DNA of 64,000 bases from Brucepastera parasyntrophica (GTDB taxonomy: Bacteria > Spirochaetota > Spirochaetia > Treponematales > Treponemataceae). Within the stretch, counting starts at the first letter, position 1; every line of letters starts with the position of its first letter. A program made the position numbers and the translations under genes. Below are positions 36,398 to 47,026 of this stretch, in pieces. Below the pieces are notes generated by a model. That model had not been told where the DNA came from. It did no database searches and saw only the letters and a list, made by a program, of their open reading frames with translations. Location of the stretch: contig NZ_CP084606.1 in NCBI RefSeq assembly GCF_022376835.1, forward strand, positions 1,482,501 through 1,546,500, read 5' to 3'.

Positions 36398-36888
36398 CTA
36401 TAATAATTTTTTCCTGTAATCCCCTTCTTTTATTTTTACAAACCCATTGCTCAATAATGTTTTTATAGATGCTATATTTTCAGAAAGAGGATCAGCAAAT
36501 AATTCTTTTCCGCCTATTTCGATTATTTTTTCTTCCAGTTTCTTTACAATTATTTTTCCGATTCCTTTATTCAGATATTCTTCTTCGCCTATCAAATATC
36601 CTATTCCATAGGTATGATTTTTATCAAAAACTTCTCCATATACTTCCTGCAAAAAATAGCAATCTTCATACTGGCAAAAACCAATTTGTATATCATTACA
36701 ATATACAATAAAATGTTTTATAAAATTAAATTTCCCATTCCTGTTCTTAATTTCTTCCAGCCAATCCTCTTTTCTCCATCTCCATTCGGACACAGCCATT
36801 TTTTTATATATTCTTTATCCAGCCATTTACTGAAAATAGCTATATCGCTATCCGACAAAGGTTGTAATACAATTTTATTTTCATTCAT
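36398..36888 (-). CDS. GNAT-family N-acetyltransferase, AAC(6')-like (frameshifted)
   Basis: Opens MNENKIVLQPLSDSDIAIFS and continues, after the break, EDWLEEIKNRNGKFNFIKHF, then the conserved YEDCYFLQEVYGE and YGIGYLIGEEEYLNKGIGKI acetyl-CoA region. The order and spacing resemble aminoglycoside 6'-acetyltransferase type Ib-like enzymes, which often travel in cassettes; specificity is not proven. The break is one missing base in the T4 run 36770-36773. About 163 residues. ATG 36888 preferred over 36918. Confidence 0.78.
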
Positions 36889-36918
36889 ATTTATAAAAGC
36901 CTTTTTATACTTATGCAA

Positions 36919-37430
36919 GGGTTTTCACAATAATTCAGACCAAAATTCGCTTAATGTCTCAGGTTTCTTGGACATTGGGAGGTGCCGAATAAGCAAAGCG
37001 CTGCTTTGCAGGTCATACAGTAATTCTATATTTTGTTTTTTACCCTGGTTTCTTTTGTCAGTATTTCTACTGATTTTTCTTTTACAATAATCACTTGATT
37101 ATTTCTTATTGGTTTTAATTCTAATTTGATTGAGGAGAATCTTGTCAGGAACCCGAATTTTAATTCTGCCCCAAAGGAACCTCCGGTCTGTACCTTAAAA
37201 AATGCGGAACCGGACCGTTTTTGTTATGATTCATGTTTCTTATATCCGGACAAGTCTTTACCTCCGCGCTGAAACAAAATCAAACTAAGATTTCCCGGTT
37301 TCCTGTATTGCCCAAAAAATTGCCTGCCACTTTACCGGCTCTTTCTATGTACAGGCTGATGCCGAATCCGGCAGCATCGGAGGTGACGGGAATAAAAATC
37401 AAAATTCAGATTATATATAACAAATGAAAA
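36919..37430. other. Gene-free region
   Basis: No frame on either strand has a plausible start, codon use or family match. GCAAAGC-GCT-GCTTTGC (about 36984-37005), preceded by GGAGGTGCCGAATAA, resembles the inner hairpin of the attC sites and may be a relic. The remainder looks like decayed sequence. Confidence 0.4.
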
Positions 37431-37460
37431 CCTCTAAAAATCCAACTGTGTTTTTAGAGG
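37431..37460 (-). terminator. Rho-independent terminator of the MCP gene
   Basis: CCTCTAAAAA (37431-37440) and TTTTTAGAGG (37451-37460), 10-base perfect arms, with a T-run next on the minus strand; 59 bases after the MCP stop. Confidence 0.85.
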
Positions 37461-37519
37461 CTCCCAAATTATTGAAGGGAATTTTAACAGGAAAAAAAGG
37501 AATTCACAGAGCGGCGGTT

Positions 37520-39728
37520 TTATTCAACCTTAAACCGCGATACTTCCTTTACCAGCAGCTCTATGTTTTCACGGTTCTTCACACTTATCGCATTTACGCG
37601 GGTTACCGCTATGTTTATCTGATCCGCTCCTGCCGCCATCTCATTCATTCCTCCGCTTATCTCCTTCGTCATCATCTCAAGATTCTTGCTTTCCTGGATC
37701 ACTTCCTTGCTGCCATCAAACATTTCCGTCGAACCCTCTTTCACCTGCTGTGTTATCTCATTGAGCCGCGCTATCGCTTCCAGAATCTGTTTGCTCCCCT
37801 GACCCTGTTCTTCCATCGCGTTCCGGATGTTCTCTTCCTGCTGCGCCACCGTCTTTACACCGCTGTCGATCAGCTCGAACTTCTTCAGTACGTTGTCTGT
37901 GGACGCTGTTATTTTGTCTATCGAAGCCTTAATCTTCTTCAGCACTGTGCTGATCGTCTTTGACTGTTCCCCGGAGTTCTCCGCCAGTTTCCGTATTTCA
38001 TCCGCCACTACCGCAAAGCCTTTTCCCACATCTCCGGCGTGCGCCGCTTCTATGGCCGCGTTCATCGACAATAGATTTGTCTGACTTGCTATGTTTTCCA
38101 TTACCGAGTTGATTTCAAGCAGCCCCTCCGATTCCCGGGCTATTTCCTGAATATCCGACACAACATCCTCAAGCCCGCCCCGGCCAACTTCCGACGATTC
38201 TATCAGTTCCTTCACATTCGCCCCGTTGTTTACCAGTGTCTGTGTTACAGAATGGATATTGGCGAGCATTTCTTCTATCGCTGATGACGATTGCACGACA
38301 CTCGCGCTCTGGTTTTCCACATGACCGTTCAGCTTATCGATATTCACCGTGATCTGTCCCATAGCCGTGTTCGTTTCCGTTACACTTGCGCTCTGGCTGG
38401 TGACCCGCCCCTTGATATTCAGGACATTCTCTGTTATCTGATTTATCGCTGCCGCAGTTTCCGTCATGTTGCTTGACAGTTCGCTGCCGATGTCAAACAG
38501 CGCTCCCGTCTGGTGTTCTATCGTTATGACAAGGTTCTTTATTTTTTCCAGTGTCTGGTTAAAATAATGCGCAAGGCTCCCCACTTCGTCCTTTGAATTG
38601 ATGTTGAGCGTCCGCGTCAGATCACTTTCACCTTCGGCTATGTCTTTCAGGTTTTCCGTTACCCTGACAATCGGGTTGGTCATACTCTGAAGCACGAGGA
38701 AAATAATGACCGCCACAGCCAGTATCGCTATTCCTGCCACGATCAGGGTAAAGCGGGTAAGGTCCTTTACGTCGGCAAGAATGTACGATTCCGTGGCGGC
38801 GACCATGACCGCCCATGACATGGAGGAATTGCCGATCTGGAACGGAGTTATTACCATCTCCACGTTGGTATCAAGGACAGGCGCGTAGGAACTGCATTCA
38901 AACGGCTTTCCTTCACGCACGGCTTCAGCCGCGGCATGTATATAATTCACCGTAGATAGTATCAACCTCGGCAAGGTTCTTTCCCACCCGATCGGGCTGA
39001 TAACTGCCCAGAATAAATCCGCTCTGGCTGTAGATCGACATCGCGGCAATTTCATCCCCATGGCCTTGCAATAATTCCGTCACCGAGGGCTGCACCGCGT
39101 CTATAGACAGGAGACAGCCAACCCGTGCCACCGTCTGTCCGGTTTCGGTGTTGACAACAGGAATCGCCATTTTAACAAGATACGTATCTTTGCCGTTTAC
39201 TTTCGCGGGGACAGGCTCAAACACCATATCCATCTGCGCAGTCGCGCCGTCCATATTAGCTACCGCGGTATCAATTTCATCCTTGGGTACTGCGTCGCCT
39301 TGTATTACCGATCCTTCCTTTGTATAACGTATGGCATACTGCCCCGTAGGGGACGAACCTTGCCTGCCTGTATATTGGCGGTCCATGCCGTCGACACCGT
39401 TGACCCGCCATACCGTATATATTGAAGTCATCGCAGGCTCGCCCGCAAGAACACCGTGAAGCAGCGTGTCGTAGCGGTTCCGTCTGAGTTCCGGCTCAAC
39501 GGTCTCATAGTCCTCCATGACGCTCGCCACCGTACGCAATACCCGAATGAAGGCGTCTTCCCTCCCCTTCCAGTGCTCCGCCTGTACTGCGGTCAGATAT
39601 CTGATCGCGGTTTTGCTTTGCCTAAGGCTTATACCGGAAGCTGTTTGTAAAAGCGTAAAAGAAATTCCAAAAACTAGCGCCACCATAATTACGATTACAA
39701 TAAGGCTGAGTTTGAATTTCAATTTCAT
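37520..39728 (-). CDS. Methyl-accepting chemotaxis protein (frameshifted)
   Basis: A membrane chemoreceptor of about 735 residues signalling to CheA/CheW. Order: N-terminal membrane segment ([18 protein letters not shown]), a periplasmic dCache-type sensor, a second segment ([20 protein letters not shown]), HAMP ([20 protein letters not shown]), and a long coiled-coil signalling domain whose tip reads [20 protein letters not shown]. The frame changes near 38947 (after EVDTIYGE), late in the sensor domain; removing one base joins [16 protein letters not shown]. Start 39728 has a G-rich site. Ligand unknown. Confidence 0.88.
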
Positions 39729-39785
39729 TTGTATACCCCCATATCCTTTGTAAGGTTTCATAGCTATGATAAAATTGATAACAGT

Positions 39786-39816
39786 AAAAACCCCGGCATC
39801 CTTGCGCCGGGGTTTT
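39786..39816. terminator. Strong GC hairpin between MCP and PNPOx-like genes
   Basis: AAAACCCCGGC (39787-39797) and GCCGGGGTTTT (39806-39816) can act as a terminator in both directions. It lies 58 bases upstream of the MCP start and about 310 bases after the next gene's stop. The rest of 39729-40129 shows no gene. Confidence 0.75.
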
Positions 39817-40129
39817 ATCATAGATAATATTATTCTGGGTGGTATTCTGATATCTCTATTTTGCCTTGTCAAGATGGATTCACAATATATGAGCGGGCTG
39901 CCAACATTTTTAACCAAAAACTAACAAAGTGACTGAGCTGCAGGCATTCAACGGTAATTCTACCGATCCCGCCGCTGTTTTAATATTCTCCTTATAAGGC
40001 TATTCCTGGTTATTTCATAAAAAATCAGAAAAACAAAGCAAAAATCTCAGCGGAGCCATTAATACTGTGAAAACATGGACCCGTAGCGTCCTGTTTACGC
40101 CGCAGGCATTTCCTGCCGCGGATTAATAT

Positions 40130-40657
40130 TTATTTAGCTGCGGCGTAAATCCTTACCCCTTCAAAACTATATGTTTCAATAATATCCACATCAATGTAAA
40201 AAACCCTTAAGAGAGGATTGTCAGCGTTTTGGAAATTTCTTTTTGCATAATAGTTAGTTTCCAGAGCTTGTTCTATAAGAGCTCTGTCTTCAACAAAAAC
40301 AACTTTCCCGTTCAAGGATAATACCGGTTCGAAATCTTCCGGAAATGTACAATACGAAACATATGGATTAACAAGAAGCTGCGTGTATAATGGCTTGTCA
40401 TTTGTTGTACAGAAATAGACCCGGTTTCCTTCAGCAAATGAAAACGTCATTATTTGCGTCCGCAACCCTTCGCCATAATGGTTTGCCAAAACACCATTTC
40501 GATAACCTTCAAGAATAGGGACAAACTCGCTCAAATTCTTTTTTTCCAAATTCTCTTCTGCGATAACACCCTGTTTTGCTGTGCATCCCATAATTGAAAA
40601 TAATACAATAGCAATAATTCCTATTATGCCCTGCATTTTTCTTTTACTATTCATCAT
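40130..40657 (-). CDS. PNPOx-like flavin-binding lipoprotein
   Basis: About 175 residues. Signal peptide with lipobox (FSIMGC), then a split beta-barrel domain of the pyridoxamine 5'-phosphate oxidase-like family: RVYFCTTNDKPLYTQLLVNP and VLSLNGKVVFVED. It is clearly related to the cytoplasmic protein at 10992-11396, so the genome has both a cytoplasmic and a lipid-anchored form. Substrate and cofactor unknown. The start uses one of two consecutive ATGs after AAGGATGG. Confidence 0.8.
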   Translation of the reverse strand: MMNSKRKMQGIIGIIAIVLFSIMGCTAKQGVIAEENLEKKNLSEFVPILEGYRNGVLANHYGEGLRTQIMTFSFAEGNRVYFCTTNDKPLYTQLLVNPYVSYCTFPEDFEPVLSLNGKVVFVEDRALIEQALETNYYAKRNFQNADNPLLRVFYIDVDIIETYSFEGVRIYAAAK

Positions 40658-40785
40658 GACCATCCTTTTTATTATCTCTTAATAACAGATAAGTTCAGTT
40701 TTATCAAGATCTTATTTTAATCTGTCCGGTTGAAACCGCATCACATCTTCATAAACAGCGATCATTTTGGACGCAAGTATATTGC

Positions 40786-40953
40786 ATCTAACATCTCGGG
40801 TGCATCAGGCGTTTGGCAGTGATTAATAGAACTTTGCGGGGCAAAGACCGTCACTGCACAATGTACTGAGGAAAGGCCTGGAAACAAACGTGACCAGGCC
40901 GTAGCGACACCCGAGGAGGCCCAAAGTGCCGCAGCAGCGCATATACGTTTTTT
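40786..40953 (+). repeat. attC relic
   Basis: ATCTAAC and a recognisable left arm (ATCTCGGGTGCATCAGGCG), inner hairpin GGCAGTGATTAATAG...GACCGTCACTGC and ACAATGT remain; the right arm ends in GCGCATATACG but GTTRRRY is lost. The closest intact relative is the site at 62158. The surrounding 40664-41002 has no gene. Confidence 0.75.
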
Positions 40954-41002
40954 TAAACGAAGCTGTGTTAATACGGTATTCTTTTCACTTGTTTTCCGGC
41001 AT

Positions 41003-42828
41003 TTATCTGGGACTATAATTCCAGCGGCTTAACCCTCCCAAAATAGAAGGAAGAGGCGCAAAAGCATAGATTCCTGCTAAACTATTGTTATCATAGTAGG
41101 CTCCTTTAAAATTAAGTTCAGGCTTAAATGGATATCCTTCGGAAGTTCTTATTATAAATGATTCATGCCCTATCAAGACATCACTGCCAATAGAAATTGT
41201 AGTAAGTCCATTTCGTTGAGGCACATTATTATAAAAGGCCCTGTCGCCTATAGATTTAATACTATCGGGGATAGTTACAGAGGTGAACTGATTATTTATA
41301 AAGGCTTCTTTTCCAATGGAAGTCACTGGTTCTCCCCAGAATTCGGCAGGAATTACAAGATTAAGTAATTGCTGAATTTGATTTCTATGTGATCTGGTAA
41401 ATCCCTGCACAAGACCATTTTTTATTTCCAATACTGGCTGTGTGTATTCTTTCCACTTAGCGTCCGGTAAGGCGGCTATCCTTACCCGTGCGTTTTCCGG
41501 CGCGGCTCCATTCACCGAAGCAATACGGATGGTAATCATGTCACTTATATCATCTGCCTTGACATTATTGAACGTCACCGTATTAAAGTTGTTTTCATCA
41601 TAATTACTCACAATCTCGTTATTCCTTTGGACAAAACTATAAGACGGCGTTAACCTGACCGTCTGCCGCCCAATGACCTTGTTTTCGTCATTTACCAGTT
41701 CAAACACAATTGAAAGATCATACCGCGAACTAAAGGGGTTTGGACTGCTCAAGCTTTGCCGGGGCCAGCTTCCGAACCCCCACTCGTTTTGTTTCCCGGT
41801 AGCGGTTAATCCGGCATAAACCGTGTTTACCGCCCGCGCAACCGAGTTAAGCCAGACCCAGTTAGCGCGCAGGTTTATGGGAAAGCTGAAACTGGTGGTT
41901 TCCGTTTGATAATTGATAGCCCCCCGTTCTATACCGGAAGAATAAAACAGCGAGTACGGCGGGTCAGCGTCAATGATCATACTACGGAAAAAATCCTCGG
42001 TTTCAGTAAGCCGGGCAAGCCACTCCCTGCGCCACGCAATATCATTGCGGGTATCCATACCAACATTTCCGCTCGAGATATTGGCGGAAATCACCAAAGA
42101 ACGGTTCGCCGCTTCGGTAAGCGAGGAATCGAGGGTGGCGGCCTGGATGAAGTAACTCAGCGCCGCGACTTCGGTGCGGGCGGTAATACCCCGGGCAGTG
42201 GCTATCTGGGCACTTGCGTGGTTTTCCGGAGCCGCCCCGGTCAGTTCAATCCGTGCCTGGTCCGTTGGCGTAACGCCCAATTTTTGCAGCAGGTCCAGAG
42301 ACGCCCGCCGCACACCGCTCAAGTTGTCAAGTTCCGCAAAGGTAAAGGTTCCCGAATATGAGGCTGCGGTCATTTTGTCGGCGGATTTTGTAATGCTGAC
42401 CTGCAGGGCGTACCCGGTACCGGTTCTGGTAATGTTCCCGCCCATGATATAATCAGTGGGGGCCAAATGTCCTAAATCCCAACCTTCCCGGGCATCTTCA
42501 GAATAGTAGCCGGACAAGAGTTCGGTGTACTGGTCGTCAAGCCGCTGGCGGTCCAGAACTGATATGGCTGAGAACCCGGAAAAATTACTGACAAATTCCC
42601 CCTGCACCAGTGCGGGATATAGTCCTGATTTTCGGGAAGACCGGTTGCCTTGGGCGCGAGAATAGCGATACTGCTTCCCCTGCCGCCGTCCCCGGTGAAA
42701 AAAGGGCTTCCTGATACCTGCTGCGTACCGGAAGAAGCATCGTCCTGGGCTGCCGGCGCGGAACTCGTGCAGGTAGACAGAGAAAGCAACAAAAAGATAC
42801 AAAGTGCCGCAAGAGCTGTTTTTTTCAT
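41003..42828 (-). CDS. BspA-like leucine-rich lipoprotein with CsgG-like N-terminus (frameshifted)
   Basis: About 609 residues. ATG 42828 (AGGAGT site) starts a signal peptide with lipobox LSTC. A CsgG/LpoB-like region follows (FSAISVLDRQRLDDQYTELL, YIMGGNITRTGTGYALQVSI), then a long middle region and a C-terminal BspA-type leucine-rich repeat (PVTSIGKEAFINNQFTSVTI, IPDSIKSIGDRAFYNN). The frame breaks near 42612, where one missing base separates ENQDYIP from ALVQGEFVSNF. An envelope lipoprotein. It sits between two decayed attC sites, so it may be old cassette cargo. Confidence 0.8.
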
Positions 42829-42939
42829 AGTAAAACTCCTGTATTTCTGATGTGTACATACTTAGAGAACCATTATTGAAATGATTATACAACATATTTT
42901 TCAGGGTAAGGCTATAACTGTATTTTTTTTACAATAAGT

Positions 42940-42983
42940 ACATAACCTTTCGTCTGATGTTCACCGGATACATGCTGTTAGGC
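42940..42983 (+). repeat. Truncated attC
   Basis: Only ACATAAC and the right arm CGGATACATGCT-GTTAGGC remain, 44 bases in all; the inner part is deleted. It separates the BspA-like gene from the next small exported protein. Confidence 0.65.
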
Positions 42984-43048
42984 GAGGTAAAATCTCGCTA
43001 CTAAAGCTGCATTATAAAACACTCTAATATTTTATCTAAAAACCTTGT

Positions 43049-43660
43049 TTAGTTTTTTATATACGATATTATTCCAGCAGACCCTTCATAAAATATAAGC
43101 GTTGTACCATTATCAAATATATCAATGTCAGGTGTTTGTGTTCCCATTATTCTACCAGCATTCATCTGTAAGCGATTACCATCTCTCAGCCGCCATGTAA
43201 ATGACACATTTTTGTTTCCTTTTGACATTATACCAGTCCCATCATCAAAAAATTCATACCTATCTGTAACATCACTTTCTGAAATAATAGTACTATGTGT
43301 ACTCAATCGCCATCTTCCTACGAGGTTTTTTTCTATTATTCTTGAGCTGCCTTTTTTAGTAAATATAATTTTACCAAATTCATTATTAAGTGTAAGTGTA
43401 TTATTATTTATGCTGAAAGCAAAAGTCTCAGAACCATAGCGTGCTGTTATTATTGTTATGTTATTTCCGCTTATGGTATAACTACCTTCAGTGCTACCAG
43501 CCGTACCCGTTATTGTTATATATCGATAACGGCCATTATTGAATACGCGCATAAAACCATTTTCATCAACCCATGTCCCATTAATAAGGGTATCTTGCCC
43601 AAAAACAACAATTGATAGCCCAAATACCAATATCCCAAACCAAAAAAATTTCTTTGCCAT
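43049..43660 (-). CDS. Exported lipocalin-like beta-sheet protein
   Basis: A 203-residue protein with a cleaved signal peptide (to about residue 23, VVFGQ). The mature part has two repeated beta-rich units, each opening with GTWVDENGFMRVFNNGRYRY or LVGRWRLSTHSTIISES and closing with IIFTKKGS or LIFYEGS, the pattern of small lipocalin-like domain proteins common in Treponema. Ligand unknown. ATG 43660 has AAGGAG upstream and is preferred to 43687. Lies between two decayed attC sites. Confidence 0.75.
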   Translation of the reverse strand: MAKKFFWFGILVFGLSIVVFGQDTLINGTWVDENGFMRVFNNGRYRYITITGTAGSTEGSYTISGNNITIITARYGSETFAFSINNNTLTLNNEFGKIIFTKKGSSRIIEKNLVGRWRLSTHSTIISESDVTDRYEFFDDGTGIMSKGNKNVSFTWRLRDGNRLQMNAGRIMGTQTPDIDIFDNGTTLIFYEGSAGIISYIKN

Positions 43661-43768
43661 CTTTTTCTCCTTCACATTGGCAGCCAATGTTTTATGTGTA
43701 TAAATTTATAAAACCTTTTCTTGGATTATTTTGAGAAAATAATTTTCTCAAAATTCCAAATTTTATTA

Positions 43769-43872
43769 TATCAACCGTCCTGGGTGTATCCGACTTTGAG
43801 TGAGGTCTACTAAGCAAAGCCTAGCTTTGCAGACCAGTGAGTACAGCGGACGCTCGCGGATATATGCAGCAC
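43769..43872 (+). repeat. Degenerate attC
   Basis: TATCAACCGTCCTGGGTGTATCCGAC at the left (20 of these bases match the consensus arm), a small GCAAAGC/GCTTTGC hairpin, and CGCGGATATATGCAGCAC at the right with the GTTRRRY box deleted. The following stretch up to 44039 has no gene. Confidence 0.7.
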
Positions 43873-44039
43873 CCCATTCTTCATTTTTTATTCTAGTTTA
43901 TATTTATTTTCATAATGATAATTTACCAAGAAAGGTAGTTTAATATTAACTCTTTAAGTATATATTAAAATATAGTACATCGAGATTTTTTAATCCTATT
44001 GCTATAATTAATTTTTGGAAAACACTTTCATTAATTCTG

Positions 44040-44351
44040 TTAAACCCAAATAATAATCTCTATCTCTTTATCAATTTCAATTTTCTCCTTTTTCCTGATT
44101 TCTGCTTTGAGAGGAAGCAAATAAGTATCATGCTTTGTGTCAAACCATATCGCAGTTTCCCATTCACTGTTTCCGATTTTTACTATTGTTTTCATCCGCC
44201 CCCAGCCTTCTTCCAAAAACTTAAAATTTTTTCTTATATCTTTTGCTAATTCCTTCGGAAGAAAAACAACATACCAGCCACACATATCGCCGGATGACGA
44301 ATAGTGCAAAACTTTTGCTGAAAATTCATATTGTATTCTTTTGCTTTTCAT
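44040..44351 (-). CDS. DUF1905 family protein
   Basis: A 103-residue small beta-barrel-like protein with the DUF1905 pattern: YEFSAKVLHYSSSGDMCGWY, FLPKELAKDIRKNF, and GRMKTIVKIGNSEWETAIWF ending in DTYLLPLKAEIRKKEKI. Function is unknown; members are often fused to or found next to YdeI/OmpD-associated proteins and are frequent integron-cassette cargo. No signal peptide. It shares the segment between two attC sites with the esterase upstream. Confidence 0.85.
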   Translation of the reverse strand: MKSKRIQYEFSAKVLHYSSSGDMCGWYVVFLPKELAKDIRKNFKFLEEGWGRMKTIVKIGNSEWETAIWFDTKHDTYLLPLKAEIRKKEKIEIDKEIEIIIWV

Positions 44352-44425
44352 TTTGATAAATCCTTTAAATATCCCACAATGATTATTAATTAATCAAATG
44401 GAATATTTTATCAATATTCAACTTT

Positions 44426-45172
44426 CTATATTATTTTAGTTAATTCATGTCCGGCTTTTTCAATTATTCTGTATTCATGTGGAATATGCAATGAATCCAG
44501 ATATAAATGCATTATCTCATTATCACAAAAAAGTACATCCTCTGACCCTACATGCATTTTTATCCGCAATGTACCTTTTATTTTTTCTTTATTTTTATTG
44601 ACCAGATTCAGAATGCCATCTTCTTTAAAATATCTTTCTTCGTTCAGCATATTATACAACTCAACCGCTTTACTTGGCGGCTCTCCAACACCTTTATAAT
44701 CTTTATGATAATAAAGGTGGTACGTGCCTGCACACGCAGTTACTGAACCAAAAAGTCCGGGATATTTTACAGCATAATAAAACGCCATTCCGCCGCCCAT
44801 GGAAAAACCTGAAATAGATCTATTGGGTTGGTTTTTATCTGCCCTATATTGATTTTCAATAAACGGTATAAACTCATTTATGATTATGTTCTCAACAGGT
44901 ATATTTTCATCATTTTCAATATGCGGTGAATTATTTGGAAAAACAGTTATAGCCTGTTTATTTTTATAGATATCATTTAATATCCATATATCACTTGATT
45001 CATTATCAGTCCATCCGTGCAGGTGATAATGTACAGGATATTTTTTTTCATCATTTCCATAACCCGATGGTAAAAATATATTATAACCAAGTTCATGATT
45101 AATAACTTCGCTATAAAATGTTTTATGAATTACATTTTGGGGTAATTCTTTTGGAGGATTAATAAATTCCAT
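44426..45172 (-). CDS. Alpha/beta-hydrolase esterase (esterase D/feruloyl-esterase-like)
   Basis: A 248-residue cytoplasmic hydrolase. Nucleophile elbow GFSMGG with Ser124 (SISGFSMGGGMAFYYAVKYP), oxyanion region HYHLHGWTDNE, and the catalytic His in AGHELTKII at the end; the Asp is probably in MHVGSEDVLF. No signal peptide. Putative esterase family with unknown substrate. Its start lies 93 bases from the attC at 45265; it may share a two-gene cassette with the DUF1905 gene. Confidence 0.88.
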   Translation of the reverse strand: MEFINPPKELPQNVIHKTFYSEVINHELGYNIFLPSGYGNDEKKYPVHYHLHGWTDNESSDIWILNDIYKNKQAITVFPNNSPHIENDENIPVENIIINEFIPFIENQYRADKNQPNRSISGFSMGGGMAFYYAVKYPGLFGSVTACAGTYHLYYHKDYKGVGEPPSKAVELYNMLNEERYFKEDGILNLVNKNKEKIKGTLRIKMHVGSEDVLFCDNEIMHLYLDSLHIPHEYRIIEKAGHELTKII

Positions 45173-45264
45173 TTAATTTTTCTCCTTGCTTTTTTAAGAG
45201 TTATTTAAGTGCAAATTCATTATTCTATCAATATTTTTATTTTATGTTTTCTTACCCCAATTTC

Positions 45265-45384
45265 ACATAACGTTCCGGGTGTTTACAACATTTGCCGAGC
45301 ACAATGGGCGCGAAGCTAATGTAGTTGAGCGAAGACACGGGAAGCGCAAGCTGACCTATCCGTTGCGTAAACACGTTGTTATGC
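45265..45384 (+). repeat. attC site
   Basis: ACATAAC...GTTATGC, 120 bases, arms GTGTTTAC and GTAAACAC (compensated change from the usual GTGTATCC/GGATACAC). Right flank GCCGTTGC matches the complement of the next site's left flank. Confidence 0.85.
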
Positions 45385-45401
45385 GCCGTTGCTTCGTATT
45401 G

Positions 45402-46181
45402 TTATTCATTTAATGTAAATCTACAATTTGGATAATTTGAGCATCCATAAAACTTTCCATAAGGACCTTCTCGTATTACTAATACCCCGCCACATTTCGG
45501 ACATATTTTATTATTAATCTTTTGTTCTTTTTCATACTTCTTTCCGTATATATTCTGAATATGTTTTGATTCTATGTCTTCTTCCTGTATTATATTCTCA
45601 TTGATAATTGAAATAATATCTTCAAATTCCATTCTTGAAATGATTTTTTCATCTCTATAGAGCGAAATTATTCGGACAATTTGATGATCATATATTACAG
45701 GTGTCTCTGAAACTATATTTTTTAATTCGGCTGTTCCAGCAAAAACAATAATTGAGTAATATTTAATATTTTCAAAATTTGAAAGTATATATTTTAACGA
45801 TTTTATATGTGCTAAATTTTGCTTTATTGGATTTCTGAATTTTTCTTTATTTTTATATATTACCTGAGTCCAATATTCTTGATTTTCTCTTCCAAAAATC
45901 CATCCACTAAAGTTTTTAGTCTCAATAATATATATTCCATAAAGAGAAACGACTATATGATCAATCTGAATGCTGCTATCTTTTATTTTTAAATAAATAT
46001 TGTTAAAAACTCTGTATTCTTCATCCGGTAATTCTCTTAATCTTTTTGCAACTTTTGATTCTCCAAGTAAACCTTTGTATTCTGGAGTAGATATTCTTCT
46101 AATATATTTTGAAGCAAATATTATAGTTAATATAATAACTATTAGTATGACAATCATGAATATTTCCATAATGGCCGTCAA
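45402..46181 (-). CDS. NERD-domain protein with topoisomerase-type zinc ribbon
   Basis: A 259-residue membrane-anchored protein: an N-terminal segment (about 5-25), a NERD nuclease-related domain (about 38-150; GLLGESKVAKRLRELPDEEY, IQIDHIVVSLYGIYIIETKN with the Asp and ExK of the PD-(D/E)XK fold), and a C-terminal zinc ribbon CPKCGG...GCSNYPNC. This combination is thought to process DNA or act in defence, but no function is proven. It fills one cassette, its stop 18 bases from the attC. Confidence 0.88.
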   Translation of the reverse strand: MTAIMEIFMIVILIVIILTIIFASKYIRRISTPEYKGLLGESKVAKRLRELPDEEYRVFNNIYLKIKDSSIQIDHIVVSLYGIYIIETKNFSGWIFGRENQEYWTQVIYKNKEKFRNPIKQNLAHIKSLKYILSNFENIKYYSIIVFAGTAELKNIVSETPVIYDHQIVRIISLYRDEKIISRMEFEDIISIINENIIQEEDIESKHIQNIYGKKYEKEQKINNKICPKCGGVLVIREGPYGKFYGCSNYPNCRFTLNE

Positions 46182-46217
46182 GGGTTATTTCTTAAAAGCC
46201 ATTTAAAGTGCAATGTC

Positions 46218-46373
46218 GCATAACATCCCGGGCGTATCCGCCGTTTGTCGGCGGCTAATAGGGCTTGCGCAGCAAGACCAGAGCTGACAAAATGTGCCGG
46301 TGTGAGGCGTGGGCGGCGCCAGTCGACCTAGCCAAACGCAGCCCAGTGACGAAGCGTATCCACGCTGCGGTGC
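46218..46373 (+). repeat. attC site (right box mutated)
   Basis: GCATAAC at the left; at the right CGTATCCACGCT followed by GCGGTGC in place of GTTRRRY. Right flank GTAGTGGTG still matches the next site's left flank in inverse complement. Stretch 46374-46502 has no gene. Confidence 0.75.
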
Positions 46374-46502
46374 GTAGTGGTGGAGTATCTTACCATTTTA
46401 TTTTTCAAGCAATTGTAAAATGAGTTATCCGCCCATTAAAATAGTGCAGAGCATGCTTATTAACTAGTAGTATATTAAGCCAATTTTGCCTACACCCTAA
46501 AT

Positions 46503-46916
46503 TTATTCTCCCTGCCCTCTGCTTCCAATTTCAAGCAGATTACCTTCAGGATCAGCAACATAAAAATTTCGTATGCCAAACGGAAAGGTTACAGGGTCAC
46601 CTGTAAATGACTTTACTCCAAGTGTTGTTAATCGCTCGTATTCTCTGTCAACATCCGAAAATTTTGGAAGCCAAATGCCTATTTCCATTGTCAGGTTAAT
46701 TCCCTCCGGTGGGTAATAGGACACACCTACTGCTTCTGCAAAAGCTTTTCGGTCATACATAAATAATGATAACGGACCACTGTTTGTTTTAAACTCAGCA
46801 AATAATCCACCATCCCAGTCGGCTTCAAATTCCATGATGTCTCTATAAAACGAAACCATCTTTTCGATATTTTGAACAAACAGACCTATACCAACATTAA
46901 CATTCATTCCATTCAT
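46503..46916 (-). CDS. VOC-superfamily (glyoxalase/bleomycin resistance-like) protein
   Basis: A 137-residue vicinal-oxygen-chelate protein with two beta-alpha-beta-beta-beta units: VNVGIGLFVQNIEKMVSFYR at the start and VTFPFGIRNFYVADPEGNLL with the metal-site Glu near the end (LLEIGSRG). Members include glyoxalase I, dioxygenases and drug-binding proteins; the activity here is unknown. ATG 46916 follows GGAGG. Single-gene cassette. Confidence 0.88.
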   Translation of the reverse strand: MNGMNVNVGIGLFVQNIEKMVSFYRDIMEFEADWDGGLFAEFKTNSGPLSLFMYDRKAFAEAVGVSYYPPEGINLTMEIGIWLPKFSDVDREYERLTTLGVKSFTGDPVTFPFGIRNFYVADPEGNLLEIGSRGQGE

Positions 46917-47026
46917 GAGCGTTCCTCCAGAAATCATAATTTTTTGTTTTTAATATTGTTATTCTATTATTTTGACTATAGTTTTTTATTATTCTTTTAT
47001 GTTGATACAAATTCAGTCACCATTGC

